Shown: positions 26,365 to 35,893 of the stretch, in pieces | Layout of the letters: every line of letters begins with the position of its first letter | How positions within the stretch are numbered: the first letter of the stretch is position 1 | Assembly (NCBI GenBank): GCA_030148665.1 | Contig: JASBSZ010000001.1 | Coordinates: 87,988 to 151,987, forward strand | DNA length: 64,000 nt | Reading direction: 5' to 3' | Source: Alphaproteobacteria bacterium | Lineage (GTDB): Bacteria; Pseudomonadota; Alphaproteobacteria; Rhodobacterales; Rhodobacteraceae | Position numbers and translations under genes: made by a program | The notes under the pieces: model-generated | The model's input: the letters and a program-made list of their open reading frames with translations, nothing else | The model's database searches: none | What the model was told of the DNA's origin: nothing

Positions 26365-28977
26365 ATGGCAGACATGACCTTGATCCAGGCAAGGGCCATC
26401 GATACCGCAAGGCGGTTGCAGCCGCGCCTGTGGCCGCTCGTCTGGCTCGGCCTCGCCCTGCTGCTGGCCGGGATCGCGGCACCTGCAGGCGAGGTCTCGC
26501 TGGGCATGACGACTGCCAGCACGACGATTTTCGCGCTGGCTCTGGCGATCATCCTGCTTGCCCGGCGTCACCACGCGGCCAGGCGGCGCAATGTCGCCCT
26601 GTTCGACCGCCTGGTCGGCGATGACCCGGTCGCAACCCTGCTGTCGGGGGATGACGGTGTGGTCATCTATGGAAACCGTGCGGCCCGAACCCGGTTCGGC
26701 ACCTTGCGGGACGCGTCGATCCTGCGCCTTGTGGCGCGCCATGTCGCCAACCCCGTCAGCCTGATCTTTCAGTTGCAGAACCGCGCCCGGCAGCAGGGCC
26801 CGGTGCGCAAGTATCTGGTAACCGCCGACGGGCATGTGGCGCTGGCGGTGCGGTTCATTCCCGTGCTGGGCTATGTGTGGTCCATCGAGCACCAGGAAAG
26901 GACCGCTGCACGGGGGCACGAGATCGCCCTGCCGATGATGACGGTCACGGGCGAGGGCGAGATCCTGTCGCTCAACCGGGCCATGCTGCGCCTGCTGGGA
27001 CATCGTCCACGCCACGTCGATGCGGTATTCCACGGCGCCCGGCCGGGGCAGGTCTGTCGCATTGCCGGGGCCAATGGGACGTTCCCCATGCGATTGCTGG
27101 AATACCGGCGCCAGGCGGACGCGCCGGCCGGCGATGGCCCCGCCGGTGACGAGGGTCGGCCCCGGTCGGGCCCCCGGTCGGATCCCCGGTCGGACCCGCG
27201 GCCGGACAGGGCCGGGGGCACCGCGCTGCGCGAACTGTACCTCATACCCGCCGGGCGCGACGATGCGGCCGCGGGCGCGCGTCTGTTCGACGATCTGCCG
27301 GTTGCCCTGCTCAGGCTGTCGGCGCAGGGCACCCTTCTCAGGGCGAACCGGCTGGCGCGGCCGCTGCTGGGCCGCTTTGCCGAGGGTCAGACCAACCTTG
27401 CCGATATCGTCCAGGGCCTCGGGCGCCCGGTCGGCGACTGGCTGCGCGAGGCGGCCGAGGGCAGGGTGGCAAAACGGCCCGAGGTCGTGCTGCTGCGCAA
27501 TGGCGGGCACGACATCTATCTGCAGATCGCGCTGAGCCGCATTGTCGACGATGGCGAGGTCTTTCTGATCGCCGTCCTGCATGACGCGACCGAACTCAAG
27601 ACCCTCGAGGCCCAGTTCGTCCAGAGCCAGAAGATGCAGGCCATCGGTCAGCTGGCCGGCGGCGTCGCCCATGATTTCAACAATCTGCTAACCGCGATTT
27701 CCGGCCACTGCGACCTGCTGCTGTTGCGCCACGACGAGGCGGATCCCGATTATGGCGATTTGATCCAGATCACCCAGAACGCCAACCGCGCCGCCAGCCT
27801 GGTCAGCCAGCTGCTGGCCTTTTCCCGCAAGCAGAACCTTCAGCCCGAGGAAATCGACCTGCGCGACACGCTGTCGGACCTGTCGCATCTGCTCAACCGC
27901 CTGCTGGGCGAAAAGGTGGTGCTGCGGGTCGCACATGCCGACGGGATGGTTCGGGTCAGGGCGGACCGGCGCCATCTGGAACAGGTCTTGATGAATCTGG
28001 TGGTCAATGCCCGCGACGCCATGCCGGCCGGCGGCGAGGTCAGGATCGAGACCGCCAATCTGACGCTTGAACGGGAAATGCGGCGCGAGCGTGCCCTCAT
28101 CCCCGCAGGGCGCTATGTCGTCATCAGGGTCTGTGACAACGGCTCCGGCATCGCCCCGGATCAGTTGCCCAAGATATTCGAGCCCTTTTACACCACCAAG
28201 AAAACCGGCGAGGGCACGGGGCTGGGCCTGTCGATGGTCTATGGCATCGTCAAGCAGACCGGAGGATTCATTTTCGTCGAATCGGCCCCCGGGCAGGGGA
28301 GCATTTTTGAAATCCTCCTTCCCGCGCACGAGGGTGGCGCGCTGTCCGCACCCGTTGGCCGGGCCGGCGGGGCGGATGCGGATGCTGCGGACGACCCTCC
28401 CGCCGATCCGTCTGGCACGCGGGCGCCTGCCCCGGCAGATGCCGGCAATTTGCCGGGCGAGGTTCCGATGCGCGACGAGGGCGTCATCCTGCTGGTCGAG
28501 GACGAGGCCCCGGTACGCGCCTTTGCCGCGCGGGCGCTCAGGATGCGCGGCTATGAGGTGATCGAGGCCGAGGATGCCGAGCAGGCGCTGGAACTGCTGT
28601 CGGATGAAACCCTTGCCGTGGACCTGTTCATCACCGACGTGATCATGCCGGGCAAGGACGGGCCTACCTGGGTGCGCGAGGCGCTGGCGCTGAGGCCCCA
28701 TTCCAGGGTCATCTTCGTTTCCGGTTATGCCGAGGAATCCTTTGCCGAACAACAGGCCGGGATCGCGAATTCGGTCTTTCTGCCCAAGCCGTTCTCGTTG
28801 CAGGAGCTGACTGCGCGCGTGCGTGCGCAGATGGCGCTCACGCGGCGTCCCGCGCGCCCGCGGCCCCGTCACCCGTCAGGGGAAATCGCCCGACAGGCAT
28901 CCCGGGTACCGCCGGGTGTCGATCCGCACACCGATCCGCGCTCGGGCCCCGTCGGCCGCCACCCGGGCGCCGCGTGA
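26365..28977 (+). CDS. cckA: CckA-type hybrid histidine kinase
   Basis: The 870-residue protein has two N-terminal membrane helices (about 25-70), PAS-like sensing regions (about 80-200 and 290-415), a HisKA dimer with GGVAHDFNNLL (His436), a CA domain with NLVVNARDAM and GTGLGLSMVYGIV, and a receiver with phospho-acceptor FITDVIMPGKDG (Asp758). This order matches CckA, which phosphorylates ChpT and then CtrA; in Rhodobacter capsulatus it governs GTA release. Odd points are a 12-bp-scale RSDPRSDPR linker repeat near residue 268-278 and about 45 Pro/Arg/His-rich residues after the receiver that are not usual for the family. Confidence 0.86.
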   Translation: MADMTLIQARAIDTARRLQPRLWPLVWLGLALLLAGIAAPAGEVSLGMTTASTTIFALALAIILLARRHHAARRRNVALFDRLVGDDPVATLLSGDDGVVIYGNRAARTRFGTLRDASILRLVARHVANPVSLIFQLQNRARQQGPVRKYLVTADGHVALAVRFIPVLGYVWSIEHQERTAARGHEIALPMMTVTGEGEILSLNRAMLRLLGHRPRHVDAVFHGARPGQVCRIAGANGTFPMRLLEYRRQADAPAGDGPAGDEGRPRSGPRSDPRSDPRPDRAGGTALRELYLIPAGRDDAAAGARLFDDLPVALLRLSAQGTLLRANRLARPLLGRFAEGQTNLADIVQGLGRPVGDWLREAAEGRVAKRPEVVLLRNGGHDIYLQIALSRIVDDGEVFLIAVLHDATELKTLEAQFVQSQKMQAIGQLAGGVAHDFNNLLTAISGHCDLLLLRHDEADPDYGDLIQITQNANRAASLVSQLLAFSRKQNLQPEEIDLRDTLSDLSHLLNRLLGEKVVLRVAHADGMVRVRADRRHLEQVLMNLVVNARDAMPAGGEVRIETANLTLEREMRRERALIPAGRYVVIRVCDNGSGIAPDQLPKIFEPFYTTKKTGEGTGLGLSMVYGIVKQTGGFIFVESAPGQGSIFEILLPAHEGGALSAPVGRAGGADADAADDPPADPSGTRAPAPADAGNLPGEVPMRDEGVILLVEDEAPVRAFAARALRMRGYEVIEAEDAEQALELLSDETLAVDLFITDVIMPGKDGPTWVREALALRPHSRVIFVSGYAEESFAEQQAGIANSVFLPKPFSLQELTARVRAQMALTRRPARPRPRHPSGEIARQASRVPPGVDPHTDPRSGPVGRHPGAA

Positions 28978-29230
28978 CGGGTCGCGGCGACATTTCCGGG
29001 AACGCCCGATTTCCCGTACATCGAGATGCGCGCTGGGGTGGCAATAGGTCGCCTCGGCAGGACGGCAAGCGTGCAATATCCATGCCCCATCCACGCATCG
29101 GGACGGTTGAATCAGGGTTTTTGCACGATTTGGGCTTTGATCTTCCGGGCAAAAGCCATAAATGTCCTGCTGGACGGTGCGAAGATTGATACCCCGCGCG
29201 GGGTGTCTCCAGATCAAGGGAGATCACAAG

Positions 29231-29446
29231 ATGCTTAACAATATCGGACTGCCGGGCCTTCTGCTGATTGCCATCGTGGTTCTGGTGCTTTTCGGCCGCG
29301 GCAAGATTTCGTCGCTGATGGGTGAGGTCGGCAAGGGAATCACCTCGTTCAAGAAGGGAATCGCCGAAGGCAAGGAAGAGATCGAACAGGCCGCCAGCGA
29401 AAAGGCGCTCGATGTCACGCCGGAGAGCGAAAAGGAGAAATCCTGA
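29231..29446 (+). CDS. tatA: Sec-independent translocase subunit TatA
   Basis: The 71-residue protein has one N-terminal helix ([20 protein letters not shown]), the FGRGKI hinge, then an amphipathic helix and a charged tail. TatA oligomers form the pore for folded proteins. It is the first gene of tatABC. The ATG at 29231 follows AGGGAGATCACAAG; an upstream in-frame TTG lacks this site. Together with tatB and tatC it forms one operon that continues into the DUF815 ATPase. Confidence 0.96.
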   Translation: MLNNIGLPGLLLIAIVVLVLFGRGKISSLMGEVGKGITSFKKGIAEGKEEIEQAASEKALDVTPESEKEKS

Positions 29447-29473
29447 CCCTCATGATCGCGGAGCCTGGCGCCC

Positions 29474-30151
29474 ATGTTTGATATCGGATGGAGCGAGCTC
29501 TTGGTGATCGGCGTGGTCGCGCTGATCGTCATCGGGCCCAAGGACCTGCCCGAGATGTTTCGCACGCTCGGCCGCTTTACCGCGCGCGCGCGCGCGATGG
29601 CGCGGGAATTCCAGGCAACGCTCGAGGCCGCAGCCGAGGAGAGCGGCGTCAAGGACGTGACCGACGATCTGAAAAAGATGACCTCGGTCAAGAATCTGGG
29701 CCTCGATTCGGTAACCGATGCGGCAAAGACCCTGACCGATACCAGCTTTGACCCCGATGAATTCCTCGGCAAGACAGACAAGGCCGACAAGGGCGACGGC
29801 AAGAAAACCGGGGCCGGGACCGGCAAGAAGGCCAAGACCGGAAAGGGCACGTCCAGCAAGGGCGCAGGCAGCAAGGGCGCGGGCACCGGGAAAAAGGCCT
29901 CGACCGGAAAGACGACGACCAAGGCCAAGGCGAAAGCAACGGCGAAAAAGACCGACGCCAGGCCGGGGGCAAAATCAGGCGCCAAATCGGGTGCGAGCGG
30001 GCGGAAATCCACCAAGTCCACCTCTGCCAGGGCCGCGTCGGGTTCCGCAGGAAAGCCGGCCACCGCCAGCAAGGCGACAGGCCGCGCCAGCAAAACAGGG
30101 AAAAAGGGCAGCGCCGCCACCGCCGGCGCGACGGGCAAGGCTGATTCATGA
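29474..30151 (+). CDS. tatB: Sec-independent translocase subunit TatB
   Basis: The 225-residue protein has the TatB N-terminus [21 protein letters not shown] and [13 protein letters not shown], then an amphipathic helix. From about residue 95 onward it is a Lys/Ala/Gly/Thr/Ser tail made of short imperfect repeats (GAGTGKK, KATAKK types), longer than in many TatB proteins. TatB and TatC receive the twin-arginine signal peptide. Its stop overlaps the tatC start (ATGA). Confidence 0.95.
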   Translation: MFDIGWSELLVIGVVALIVIGPKDLPEMFRTLGRFTARARAMAREFQATLEAAAEESGVKDVTDDLKKMTSVKNLGLDSVTDAAKTLTDTSFDPDEFLGKTDKADKGDGKKTGAGTGKKAKTGKGTSSKGAGSKGAGTGKKASTGKTTTKAKAKATAKKTDARPGAKSGAKSGASGRKSTKSTSARAASGSAGKPATASKATGRASKTGKKGSAATAGATGKADS

Positions 30152-31002
30152 GCACCGACGACGAGATCGAGGATTCCAGCGCACCGCTTATGGAGCATCT
30201 GACCGAGCTGCGCACCCGCCTGATTCATTCGGCGGTTGCGTTCATCATCGGCATGGTGATCGCCTTTTATTTCTGGAATCCGGTTTTCAATTTCCTGACC
30301 CACCCTCTGTGCGATGCCATGGCCTCGCGCGGGCAGCCGGATTGCGGGCTGATCATGATCAAGCTGCAAGAGGGTTTCTTCGTGGCGGTGTCGATCTCGC
30401 TCCTGGGCGGGCTGGTGCTGGCATTCCCCTATATCAGCTATCAGATGTGGCGTTTCGTGGCGCCGGGGCTGTACAAGTCGGAAAAGAACGCCTTTCTGCC
30501 GTTTCTGCTGGCCTCACCCTTCATGTTCTTTCTGGGTGCGGCATTCGCCTATTACGTCGTCACGCCGATGGCGTTCAATTTCTTCCTCAGTTTCCAGCAG
30601 GTCGGTTCGGTCCTGAACGAGGGCGGCAGTAACGGAAACGCCATTGCCGGCATCGCGTTTCAGGGCTCGGCCCAGGAATATCTCAAGCTGACCATCAAGT
30701 TCATCGTCGCCTTCGGCCTGTGTTTCCAGCTGCCGGTGCTGCTGACCCTGATGGGCAAGGCCGGTCTGGTCAGCTCCAAGGGGCTGAAATCGGTGCGCAA
30801 ATATGCGATCGTCGGCATCCTGGTGCTGGCCGCCATCGTCACCCCGCCCGATGTGATGACCCAGACGATCCTGTTCGTGGTCGTTTACGGGCTGTACGAG
30901 ATTTCGATTTTCCTGGTCGCGCGCGTCGAGAAAAAGCGCAAGGAACGCCTGATGGCCGAGGGGCTGTGGGACGAGGATATCGATGGTGACGACGACGAAT
31001 GA
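30148..31002 (+). CDS. tatC: Sec-independent translocase subunit TatC
   Basis: The 284-residue protein has six membrane helices and TatC landmarks [31 protein letters not shown] and [15 protein letters not shown]. It recognises the RR signal peptide. Start and stop each overlap a neighbour by four bases, giving tight coupling with tatB and the DUF815 gene. The acidic C-terminal tail is cytoplasmic. Confidence 0.97.
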   Translation: MSTDDEIEDSSAPLMEHLTELRTRLIHSAVAFIIGMVIAFYFWNPVFNFLTHPLCDAMASRGQPDCGLIMIKLQEGFFVAVSISLLGGLVLAFPYISYQMWRFVAPGLYKSEKNAFLPFLLASPFMFFLGAAFAYYVVTPMAFNFFLSFQQVGSVLNEGGSNGNAIAGIAFQGSAQEYLKLTIKFIVAFGLCFQLPVLLTLMGKAGLVSSKGLKSVRKYAIVGILVLAAIVTPPDVMTQTILFVVVYGLYEISIFLVARVEKKRKERLMAEGLWDEDIDGDDDE

Positions 31003-31838
31003 ATGACGGGATTCTGACACGGATCGCCCAGGCGCTGGAACGCCTCGCCCCGGCGCCGCAGGATATACCCGACTTCGATTCCGCCGACGGTTTTGTCTGG
31101 CATGTCGAGCCCGACCGGCTGGAACCGGTGGTACGGATCAACCGGGTCGATCTGTCCCTTCTGGTCGGGGTCGATCGCGCACGCGACATCCTGCTGGAAA
31201 ACACCCGCCAGTTTGCCCGCGGCCTGCCCGCCAACAACGTGTTGCTGTGGGGCGCGCGCGGGATGGGGAAATCCTCGCTGGTCAAGGCGGTGCATGGGGC
31301 GGTCAACGAACAGGTCGGCACGCTCAAGCTGGTCGAGATCCAGCGCGAGGATCTGCCCTCGATCGGGCGTCTGCTGAATCTGCTGCGGGGCGCCGAGGGA
31401 CGGTTCATCCTGTTTTGCGACGACCTGTCCTTTGATCAGGATGACAGCCATTACAAATCGCTCAAGGCGGTGCTGGATGGCGGTATCGAGGGGCGGCCTG
31501 ACAATGTGGTTTTCTACGCCACCTCGAACCGGCGCCATCTGATGCCGCGCGACATGATCGAGAACGAGCGTTCCAGCGCCATCAACCCGTCAGAGGCGGT
31601 CGAGGAAAAGGTCTCGCTGTCCGATCGTTTCGGGCTGTGGCTGGGTTTCCACCCCTGCTCGCAGGATGACTATCTGGCGATGATCCGCGGCTATTGCGAT
31701 GCCTATGGGGTGGCGATCGACGACGAAACCCTGCGCGCCGAGGCGATCGAGTGGCAACAGACCCGCGGCGCACGCTCGGGCCGGGTGGCGTGGCAGTATT
31801 TCACCGATCTTGCGGGAAGGCGGGGCGTGCGGCTGTAG
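30999..31838 (+). CDS. DUF815 AAA-type ATPase
   Basis: The 279-residue protein has Walker [10 protein letters not shown], a Walker B-like [10 protein letters not shown] and a sensor-like [12 protein letters not shown], which place it in the DUF815 family of AAA ATPases. The family function is unknown. It overlaps tatC by four bases; in related genomes DUF815 also sits near tat or sec genes. No signal peptide or membrane segment is present, so it is cytoplasmic. Confidence 0.92.
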   Translation: MNDGILTRIAQALERLAPAPQDIPDFDSADGFVWHVEPDRLEPVVRINRVDLSLLVGVDRARDILLENTRQFARGLPANNVLLWGARGMGKSSLVKAVHGAVNEQVGTLKLVEIQREDLPSIGRLLNLLRGAEGRFILFCDDLSFDQDDSHYKSLKAVLDGGIEGRPDNVVFYATSNRRHLMPRDMIENERSSAINPSEAVEEKVSLSDRFGLWLGFHPCSQDDYLAMIRGYCDAYGVAIDDETLRAEAIEWQQTRGARSGRVAWQYFTDLAGRRGVRL

Positions 31839-31891
31839 CAGGGCCAGGGTGATTGCTGTCGGGGCTCTTCTTGGTGGCCCTGGTCAAGAGC

Positions 31892-31983
31892 GCCCGGCGT
31901 CAACGCCGGGCAGCGCCCGCCCCGCCCCCCAGGCGGGCGCTCTGGCGCCCCCCTCGGATCGGGCGCTGCCCTCAACTCGCGAT
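31892..31983. repeat. REP-like intergenic element, copy 1
   Basis: The element opens with a perfect stem GCCCGGCG/CGCCGGGC (31892-31899 and 31904-31911, TCAA loop). A C-rich stretch follows, AGCGCCCGCCCCGCCCCCC (31912-31930), then GGCGGGCGC. The last 24 bases (31960-31983) recur exactly in inverted orientation at 63575-63598. It lies after the DUF815 gene and before a small membrane-protein gene. Confidence 0.8.
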
Positions 31984-32102
31984 GGGATCCGGCAGGAAGG
32001 GGAACGGAAATGGCCTGGCAAGAACATGAATGGCCAGGCATGCCCCCGCTGTAGCGGCATCTGCCCATTCCCCTTTGGGCCGGTCTGGCCTATCATCGGG
32101 GC

Positions 32103-32288
32103 ATGTTCTATCTGCGCTGGCTCATGCGCGCGTCCCGCTGGGCGCGCAATCCCCCCTCGATGGGGCGGGTGAAACTGGTTCTTCTGGTGTTTGCGATCAT
32201 TGCCGTTCTGTACGGGATCGAACAGATATGGGGCTGGCCCGACTGGCTGACCGTCAATCGCGCGCCGCGCCGGTTGCCGCGGTTCTGA
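32103..32288 (+). CDS. Small single-helix membrane protein, function unknown
   Basis: The 61-residue product MFYLRWLMRASRWARNPPS... has a basic N-terminus and one hydrophobic helix (KLVLLVFAIIAVLYGIEQI), ending in a WPDWL motif. Proteins of this size and pattern (RWARxPPS, then VKLVL, then WPxWLT) are, from memory, widespread as hypothetical proteins in Rhodobacterales. I see no homology to a known function. It is flanked by REP-like elements on both sides. Confidence 0.65.
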   Translation: MFYLRWLMRASRWARNPPSMGRVKLVLLVFAIIAVLYGIEQIWGWPDWLTVNRAPRRLPRF

Positions 32289-32319
32289 GCTGGATGTGCT
32301 GGTTCAACTCAACTCGATA

Positions 32320-32472
32320 CCGGATTGCTTGCAATCCGGTTCGCGCCCGACCCCGCCCCCCAGGGCGGGCGCGAATTGGTGGTGTCGTTTCAACGGGTTG
32401 CAGCGGTTCACTCGCGAAAACCCGCACGCAGATATCAGTGCGCCCACCCTCGGGATCGGTCGCGAACCTGCC
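32320..32472. repeat. REP-like intergenic element, copy 2
   Basis: The copy starts with the hairpin CCGGATTGC-TT-GCAATCCGG (32320-32339), followed by a C-rich segment and GGCGGGCGCGAATTGGTGG, then ACTCGCGAAAACC, and ends at CGCGAACCTG (about 32472). It aligns over its whole length with the copy at 34296-34446, including compensated stem changes. Short reading frames on either strand inside it are by-products of the repeat. Confidence 0.9.
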
Positions 32473-32505
32473 GTTTCAGCCAGCACTCAATGAGGTGCAC
32501 GCAGA

Positions 32506-33453
32506 TCACCGCCCCAGCGCCGCCTGCCGTGCCGCGCGCAGGCGGGCGAAATCGTCGCCGGCGTGATAGCTCGACCGCGTCAGCGGCGTTGCCGAGACCA
32601 TCAGGAACCCCTTGCCATAGGCGGCCTTTTCATAGGCCTTGAATTCGTCGGGCGTGACGAAACGGTCAATTGCGTGGTGCTTGGGCGTGGGCTGCAGATA
32701 TTGCCCGATGGTGATGAAATCCACATCCGCCGCGCGCAGGTCGTCCATCACTTGCAGCACCTGCGGCCGATCCTCGCCCAGCCCGACCATGATGCCGGAT
32801 TTGGTGAATATCGACGCGTCGATTTCCTTGACCCGCTGCAGCAGCCGCAGCGAATGGAAATAACGCGCGCCGGGGCGCACCGACGGGTAGAGGCCCGGCA
32901 CCGTTTCAAGGTTGTGGTTGAACACGTCGGGCCGCGCCGCAACCACGGTTTCCAGCGCGTCGGCCCCGCATTTCAGGAAATCGGGTGTCAGGATCTCGAT
33001 CGTCGTGTCGGGGGCCTTGCGGCGGATGGCGCGGATGGTCTGGGCGAAATGCTCGGCCCCGCCATCGGCCAGATCGTCGCGATCGACCGAGGTGATGACC
33101 ACATGTTTCAGCCCCAGCTTTGCCACCGCATCGGCCACGCGGGCGGGTTCGAACGGGTCCAGCGCGTCGGGCCGCCCGGTTGCGATGTTGCAGAAGGTGC
33201 AGCCGCGGGTGCAGATCTCGCCCATGATCATCATGGTGGCGTGGCGCTGGCTCCAGCATTCGCCGACATTGGGGCAACCGGCCTCTTCGCACACGGTGTT
33301 CAGCCTGCCGTCGCGCAGGATGTCGCGGGTCTGCCGATAGGCGGGCGAGTTGGGCGCCTTGACCCGTATCCAGCCGGGCTTGCGCGGCTGCGCATTGTCG
33401 GGCCGGTGGGCCTTTTCCGGGTGGCGTTCGGCGGGGTTGTTCAGATCGCGCAT
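32506..33453 (-). CDS. lipA: Lipoyl synthase
   Basis: The 315-residue radical-SAM enzyme has both Fe-S cysteine sets: an auxiliary cluster pattern [12 protein letters not shown] and the radical-SAM motif [10 protein letters not shown], plus the C-terminal [10 protein letters not shown] serine ligand region. It inserts two sulfurs into octanoyl-protein to give lipoyl cofactor for pyruvate and 2-oxoglutarate dehydrogenases. The ATG at 33453 ([14 protein letters not shown]) is preferred to an in-frame start 19 codons upstream, which adds non-conserved sequence. lipB is not in the window. It is divergent from a peroxiredoxin gene. Confidence 0.97.
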   Translation of the reverse strand: MRDLNNPAERHPEKAHRPDNAQPRKPGWIRVKAPNSPAYRQTRDILRDGRLNTVCEEAGCPNVGECWSQRHATMMIMGEICTRGCTFCNIATGRPDALDPFEPARVADAVAKLGLKHVVITSVDRDDLADGGAEHFAQTIRAIRRKAPDTTIEILTPDFLKCGADALETVVAARPDVFNHNLETVPGLYPSVRPGARYFHSLRLLQRVKEIDASIFTKSGIMVGLGEDRPQVLQVMDDLRAADVDFITIGQYLQPTPKHHAIDRFVTPDEFKAYEKAAYGKGFLMVSATPLTRSSYHAGDDFARLRAARQAALGR

Positions 33454-33568
33454 GGGGGTACCTCGATTCGCGGGCAATATATAGGCGCGGCCAGCGGGAT
33501 TGTCTTGCAAAATGCGCAGGTTTGGCAGATGCCGGGTGCATGGCGACGGGATACGGCATTGCCGCTAG

Positions 33569-33585
33569 TTTAGAATCGTTATAAA
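33569..33585. promoter_or_regulatory. Candidate iron-control (Irr/ICE-like) palindrome
   Basis: TTTAGAATCGTTATAAA is an inverted repeat with 3-nt spacer and one mismatch to the Irr-box form TTTAGAA-N3-TTCTAAA known from alphaproteobacteria. It sits 116 bp upstream of lipA (divergent) and 55 bp upstream of the peroxiredoxin. It also overlaps an A/T-rich promoter-like segment, so the match may be coincidental. Confidence 0.35.
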
Positions 33586-33640
33586 AAAGCGCGCAGCCCG
33601 GTGCCGCGCCGGCACCCAGTTCAAAGGAAGGAAGATCAAG

Positions 33641-34174
33641 ATGCATGTAGGCGTTCGTGTTCCCAACATCGTGTTCAAGACCCGTGTTCGTGACGAATCG
33701 ATCGGGGGCGACAACCCCTATCGCTGGCAGGACATGACCACCGACGATTATTTCAAGGGCAAGCGCGTCGTGCTGTTTTCGCTGCCCGGGGCATTTACCC
33801 CGACGTGCTCGACCTACCAGCTGCCGGGTTACGAGAACAACGCCGACAAGTTCAAGGCGCTTGGCATCGACGAAATCTATTGCATGAGCGTGAATGACAG
33901 CTTTGTCATGAATGCCTGGGCCCGCAGCCAAAAGCTGGAAAACGTCAAGGTCATCCCCGACGGCAGCGGTGAATTCACCCGCCAGATGGGCATGCTGGTC
34001 GAAAAGGCCAATCTGGGCTTTGGCTATCGCTCCTGGCGCTATGCGGCGGTCGTCAATGACGGCGTGGTCGAGGCGTGGTTCGAAGAGCCCGGCCGCGAGG
34101 ACAACCACGGTGCCGATCCTTACGGCGAATCCTCGCCCGAAACCGTGCTGGCCTGGCTGGAAGAGAACAAGTAG
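33641..34174 (+). CDS. Peroxiredoxin, Prx5/redoxin family
   Basis: The 177-residue protein has the peroxidatic motif PGAFTPTCSTYQLPGY (Cys56), followed by KALGIDEIYCMSVND and a C-terminal SPETVLAWL. Prx5-type enzymes reduce H2O2 and alkyl hydroperoxides using glutathione or glutaredoxin. It has a strong AAGGAAGGAAGATCAAG leader. A candidate iron-response palindrome lies upstream. Confidence 0.94.
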   Translation: MHVGVRVPNIVFKTRVRDESIGGDNPYRWQDMTTDDYFKGKRVVLFSLPGAFTPTCSTYQLPGYENNADKFKALGIDEIYCMSVNDSFVMNAWARSQKLENVKVIPDGSGEFTRQMGMLVEKANLGFGYRSWRYAAVVNDGVVEAWFEEPGREDNHGADPYGESSPETVLAWLEENK

Positions 34175-34295
34175 GCCACCCGAGTGGCCGAATTCCGGGG
34201 CGTCTGGCGCAGCGCGTCGGGCGCCCCTGGTGTATCTGTGCGCGCGTTTTGGCAGAGCCGTGACAAGGTGCCGGGGCATTTCTGGTAATACGTTT

Positions 34296-34446
34296 CCGGA
34301 TCGCTTGCGATCCGGCTCAAACCCGGCCCCGCCACCCAGGCGGGCGCGAATTGGTGGCATCGTTTCAACAGGTTGTGCCGCCGCACTCGCGAAAACCGCT
34401 CCGCAGATCTCCGCGCGCCCCCCTCGGGGCCGGGCGCGAACCTGGC
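34296..34446. repeat. REP-like intergenic element, copy 3
   Basis: The copy starts with hairpin CCGGATCGC-TT-GCGATCCGG (34296-34315). Relative to copy 2, both T-A pair partners changed to C-G, so pairing is preserved. The shared core (GGCGGGCGCGAATTGGTGG, then CGTTTCAAC, CACTCGCGAAAACC, CGCGAACCTG) follows at the same spacing. Confidence 0.9.
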
Positions 34447-34519
34447 CTTGCGTTAGAATTTCCGTGATGTGGATTTTGATTTCTCCACGCCATCAAGGCC
34501 CGCAACCTGCGAATTCTTT

Positions 34520-34529
34520 GTGTATACAC
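34520..34529. promoter_or_regulatory. GTGTATACAC palindrome upstream of icd
   Basis: A perfect 10-bp palindrome lies 81 bp before the icd start, followed by CGCATACAGTATT, which looks like a second partial half-site. TGTATACA-type palindromes are common operators of GntR-family repressors. No regulator is named by the sequence. Confidence 0.4.
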
Positions 34530-34610
34530 TCGCATACAGTATTCCCAAGCCCACATATTCACGTTATAGAGCCCCCAGCCTGATTCTCCCGTTCACCAAG
34601 AGGATGCCCC

Positions 34611-35825
34611 ATGACCAAGATCAAAGTCGAAAACCCCGTTGTCGAGCTCGACGGCGACGAGATGACCCGGATCATCTGGGACTTCATCAAGAAAAAGCTG
34701 ATCCTGCCCTATCTGGATATCGACCTGAAATATTACGATCTGGGCATCATGGAGCGCGACCGCACCGACGACCAGATCACCGTGGACGCGGCGTATGCGA
34801 TCAAGAAATACGGCGTTGGCGTGAAATGCGCGACCATCACCCCCGATGAGGCCCGGGTCGAGGAATTCGGCCTCAAGCGCATGTATCCCAGCCCCAACGG
34901 CACCATCCGCAACATCCTGGGCGGGGTGATCTTCCGCGCCCCTATCGTGTGCCAGAACGTGCCGCGCCTGGTGCCCGGCTGGACCAAGCCCGTCGTGATC
35001 GGGCGCCACGCATTCGGCGACCAGTACAAGGCGACCGATTTCCGTTTCCCGGGCAAGGGCAAGGTCACGCTGAAATTCGTGGGCGAGGATGGCACCGTCA
35101 TCGAACGCGAGGTCTTTGACGCCCCGGGATCGGGCGTGACCATGGGCATGTACAACCTCGACAGCAGCATCCGCGATTTTGCCCGCGCCAGCATGAATTA
35201 CGCGCTCGACCGCGGCTGGCCGCTGTATCTGAGCACCAAGAACACCATCCTCAAGGCCTATGACGGGCGTTTCAAGGATCTGTTCCAGGAGGTGTTCGAT
35301 ACCGAATTTGCCGACAGGTTTGCCGAAAAGGGCATCACCTATGAACACCGCCTGATCGACGACATGGTGGCCTCGGCACTGAAATGGTCGGGCGGCTATG
35401 TCTGGGCCTGCAAGAACTACGACGGTGACGTTCAGTCGGACACCGTCGCCCAGGGCTATGGTTCGCTGGGTCTGATGACATCGGTGCTGATGACGCCCGA
35501 TGGCAAGGTGGTTGAATCCGAGGCCGCCCACGGCACCGTCACCCGCCACTATCGCCAGCACCAGCAGGGCAAGGCGACCTCGACCAACTCGACCGCGTCG
35601 ATCTATGCTTGGACCGGCGGGCTCAAGCATCGGGCCAAGCTGGACGACAACGCGGCGCTGTTGAATTTTGCCGAGACGCTGGAACGCGTCGTCGTCGAAA
35701 CCATCGAGTCCGGCCATATGACCAAGGATCTGGCCCTGCTGATCGGCCCCGATCAGAAATGGCTGACGACCGAGGGCTATCTGGAAAAGATCGCCGAGAA
35801 CCTGGAAAAGGCTCTGGCGGGATAG
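34611..35825 (+). CDS. icd: NADP-dependent isocitrate dehydrogenase
   Basis: The 404-residue protein belongs to the eukaryote-like homodimeric class ([23 protein letters not shown], then [19 protein letters not shown] and [12 protein letters not shown]). It converts isocitrate to 2-oxoglutarate in the TCA cycle, making NADPH. The start [15 protein letters not shown] is standard. Its leader has a GTGTATACAC palindrome and AAGAGGATGCCCC before the ATG. Confidence 0.98.
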   Translation: MTKIKVENPVVELDGDEMTRIIWDFIKKKLILPYLDIDLKYYDLGIMERDRTDDQITVDAAYAIKKYGVGVKCATITPDEARVEEFGLKRMYPSPNGTIRNILGGVIFRAPIVCQNVPRLVPGWTKPVVIGRHAFGDQYKATDFRFPGKGKVTLKFVGEDGTVIEREVFDAPGSGVTMGMYNLDSSIRDFARASMNYALDRGWPLYLSTKNTILKAYDGRFKDLFQEVFDTEFADRFAEKGITYEHRLIDDMVASALKWSGGYVWACKNYDGDVQSDTVAQGYGSLGLMTSVLMTPDGKVVESEAAHGTVTRHYRQHQQGKATSTNSTASIYAWTGGLKHRAKLDDNAALLNFAETLERVVVETIESGHMTKDLALLIGPDQKWLTTEGYLEKIAENLEKALAG

Positions 35826-35893
35826 GTCACGGCGCGATAAATCTTCGGGGCAGGGGCCATCGGCCTCTGCCTTTCGTTTTGAGGGATCGCACC

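Larger units (their letters stand above)
34175..34610. other. 436-bp intergenic region holding a REP-like element and the icd promoter region
   Basis: This gap contains REP-like copy 3 (34296-34446) and then an A/T-rich segment (34455-34600) with a GTGTATACAC palindrome upstream of icd. No protein-coding gene is supported here. Confidence 0.7.

Noticed and set aside
32304..32486. Small minus-strand gene in the REP-like element
   Set aside because: The same kind of peptide appears in the copy at 34.3 kb only because the DNA repeat is shared; there are no coding signs such as third-position change.
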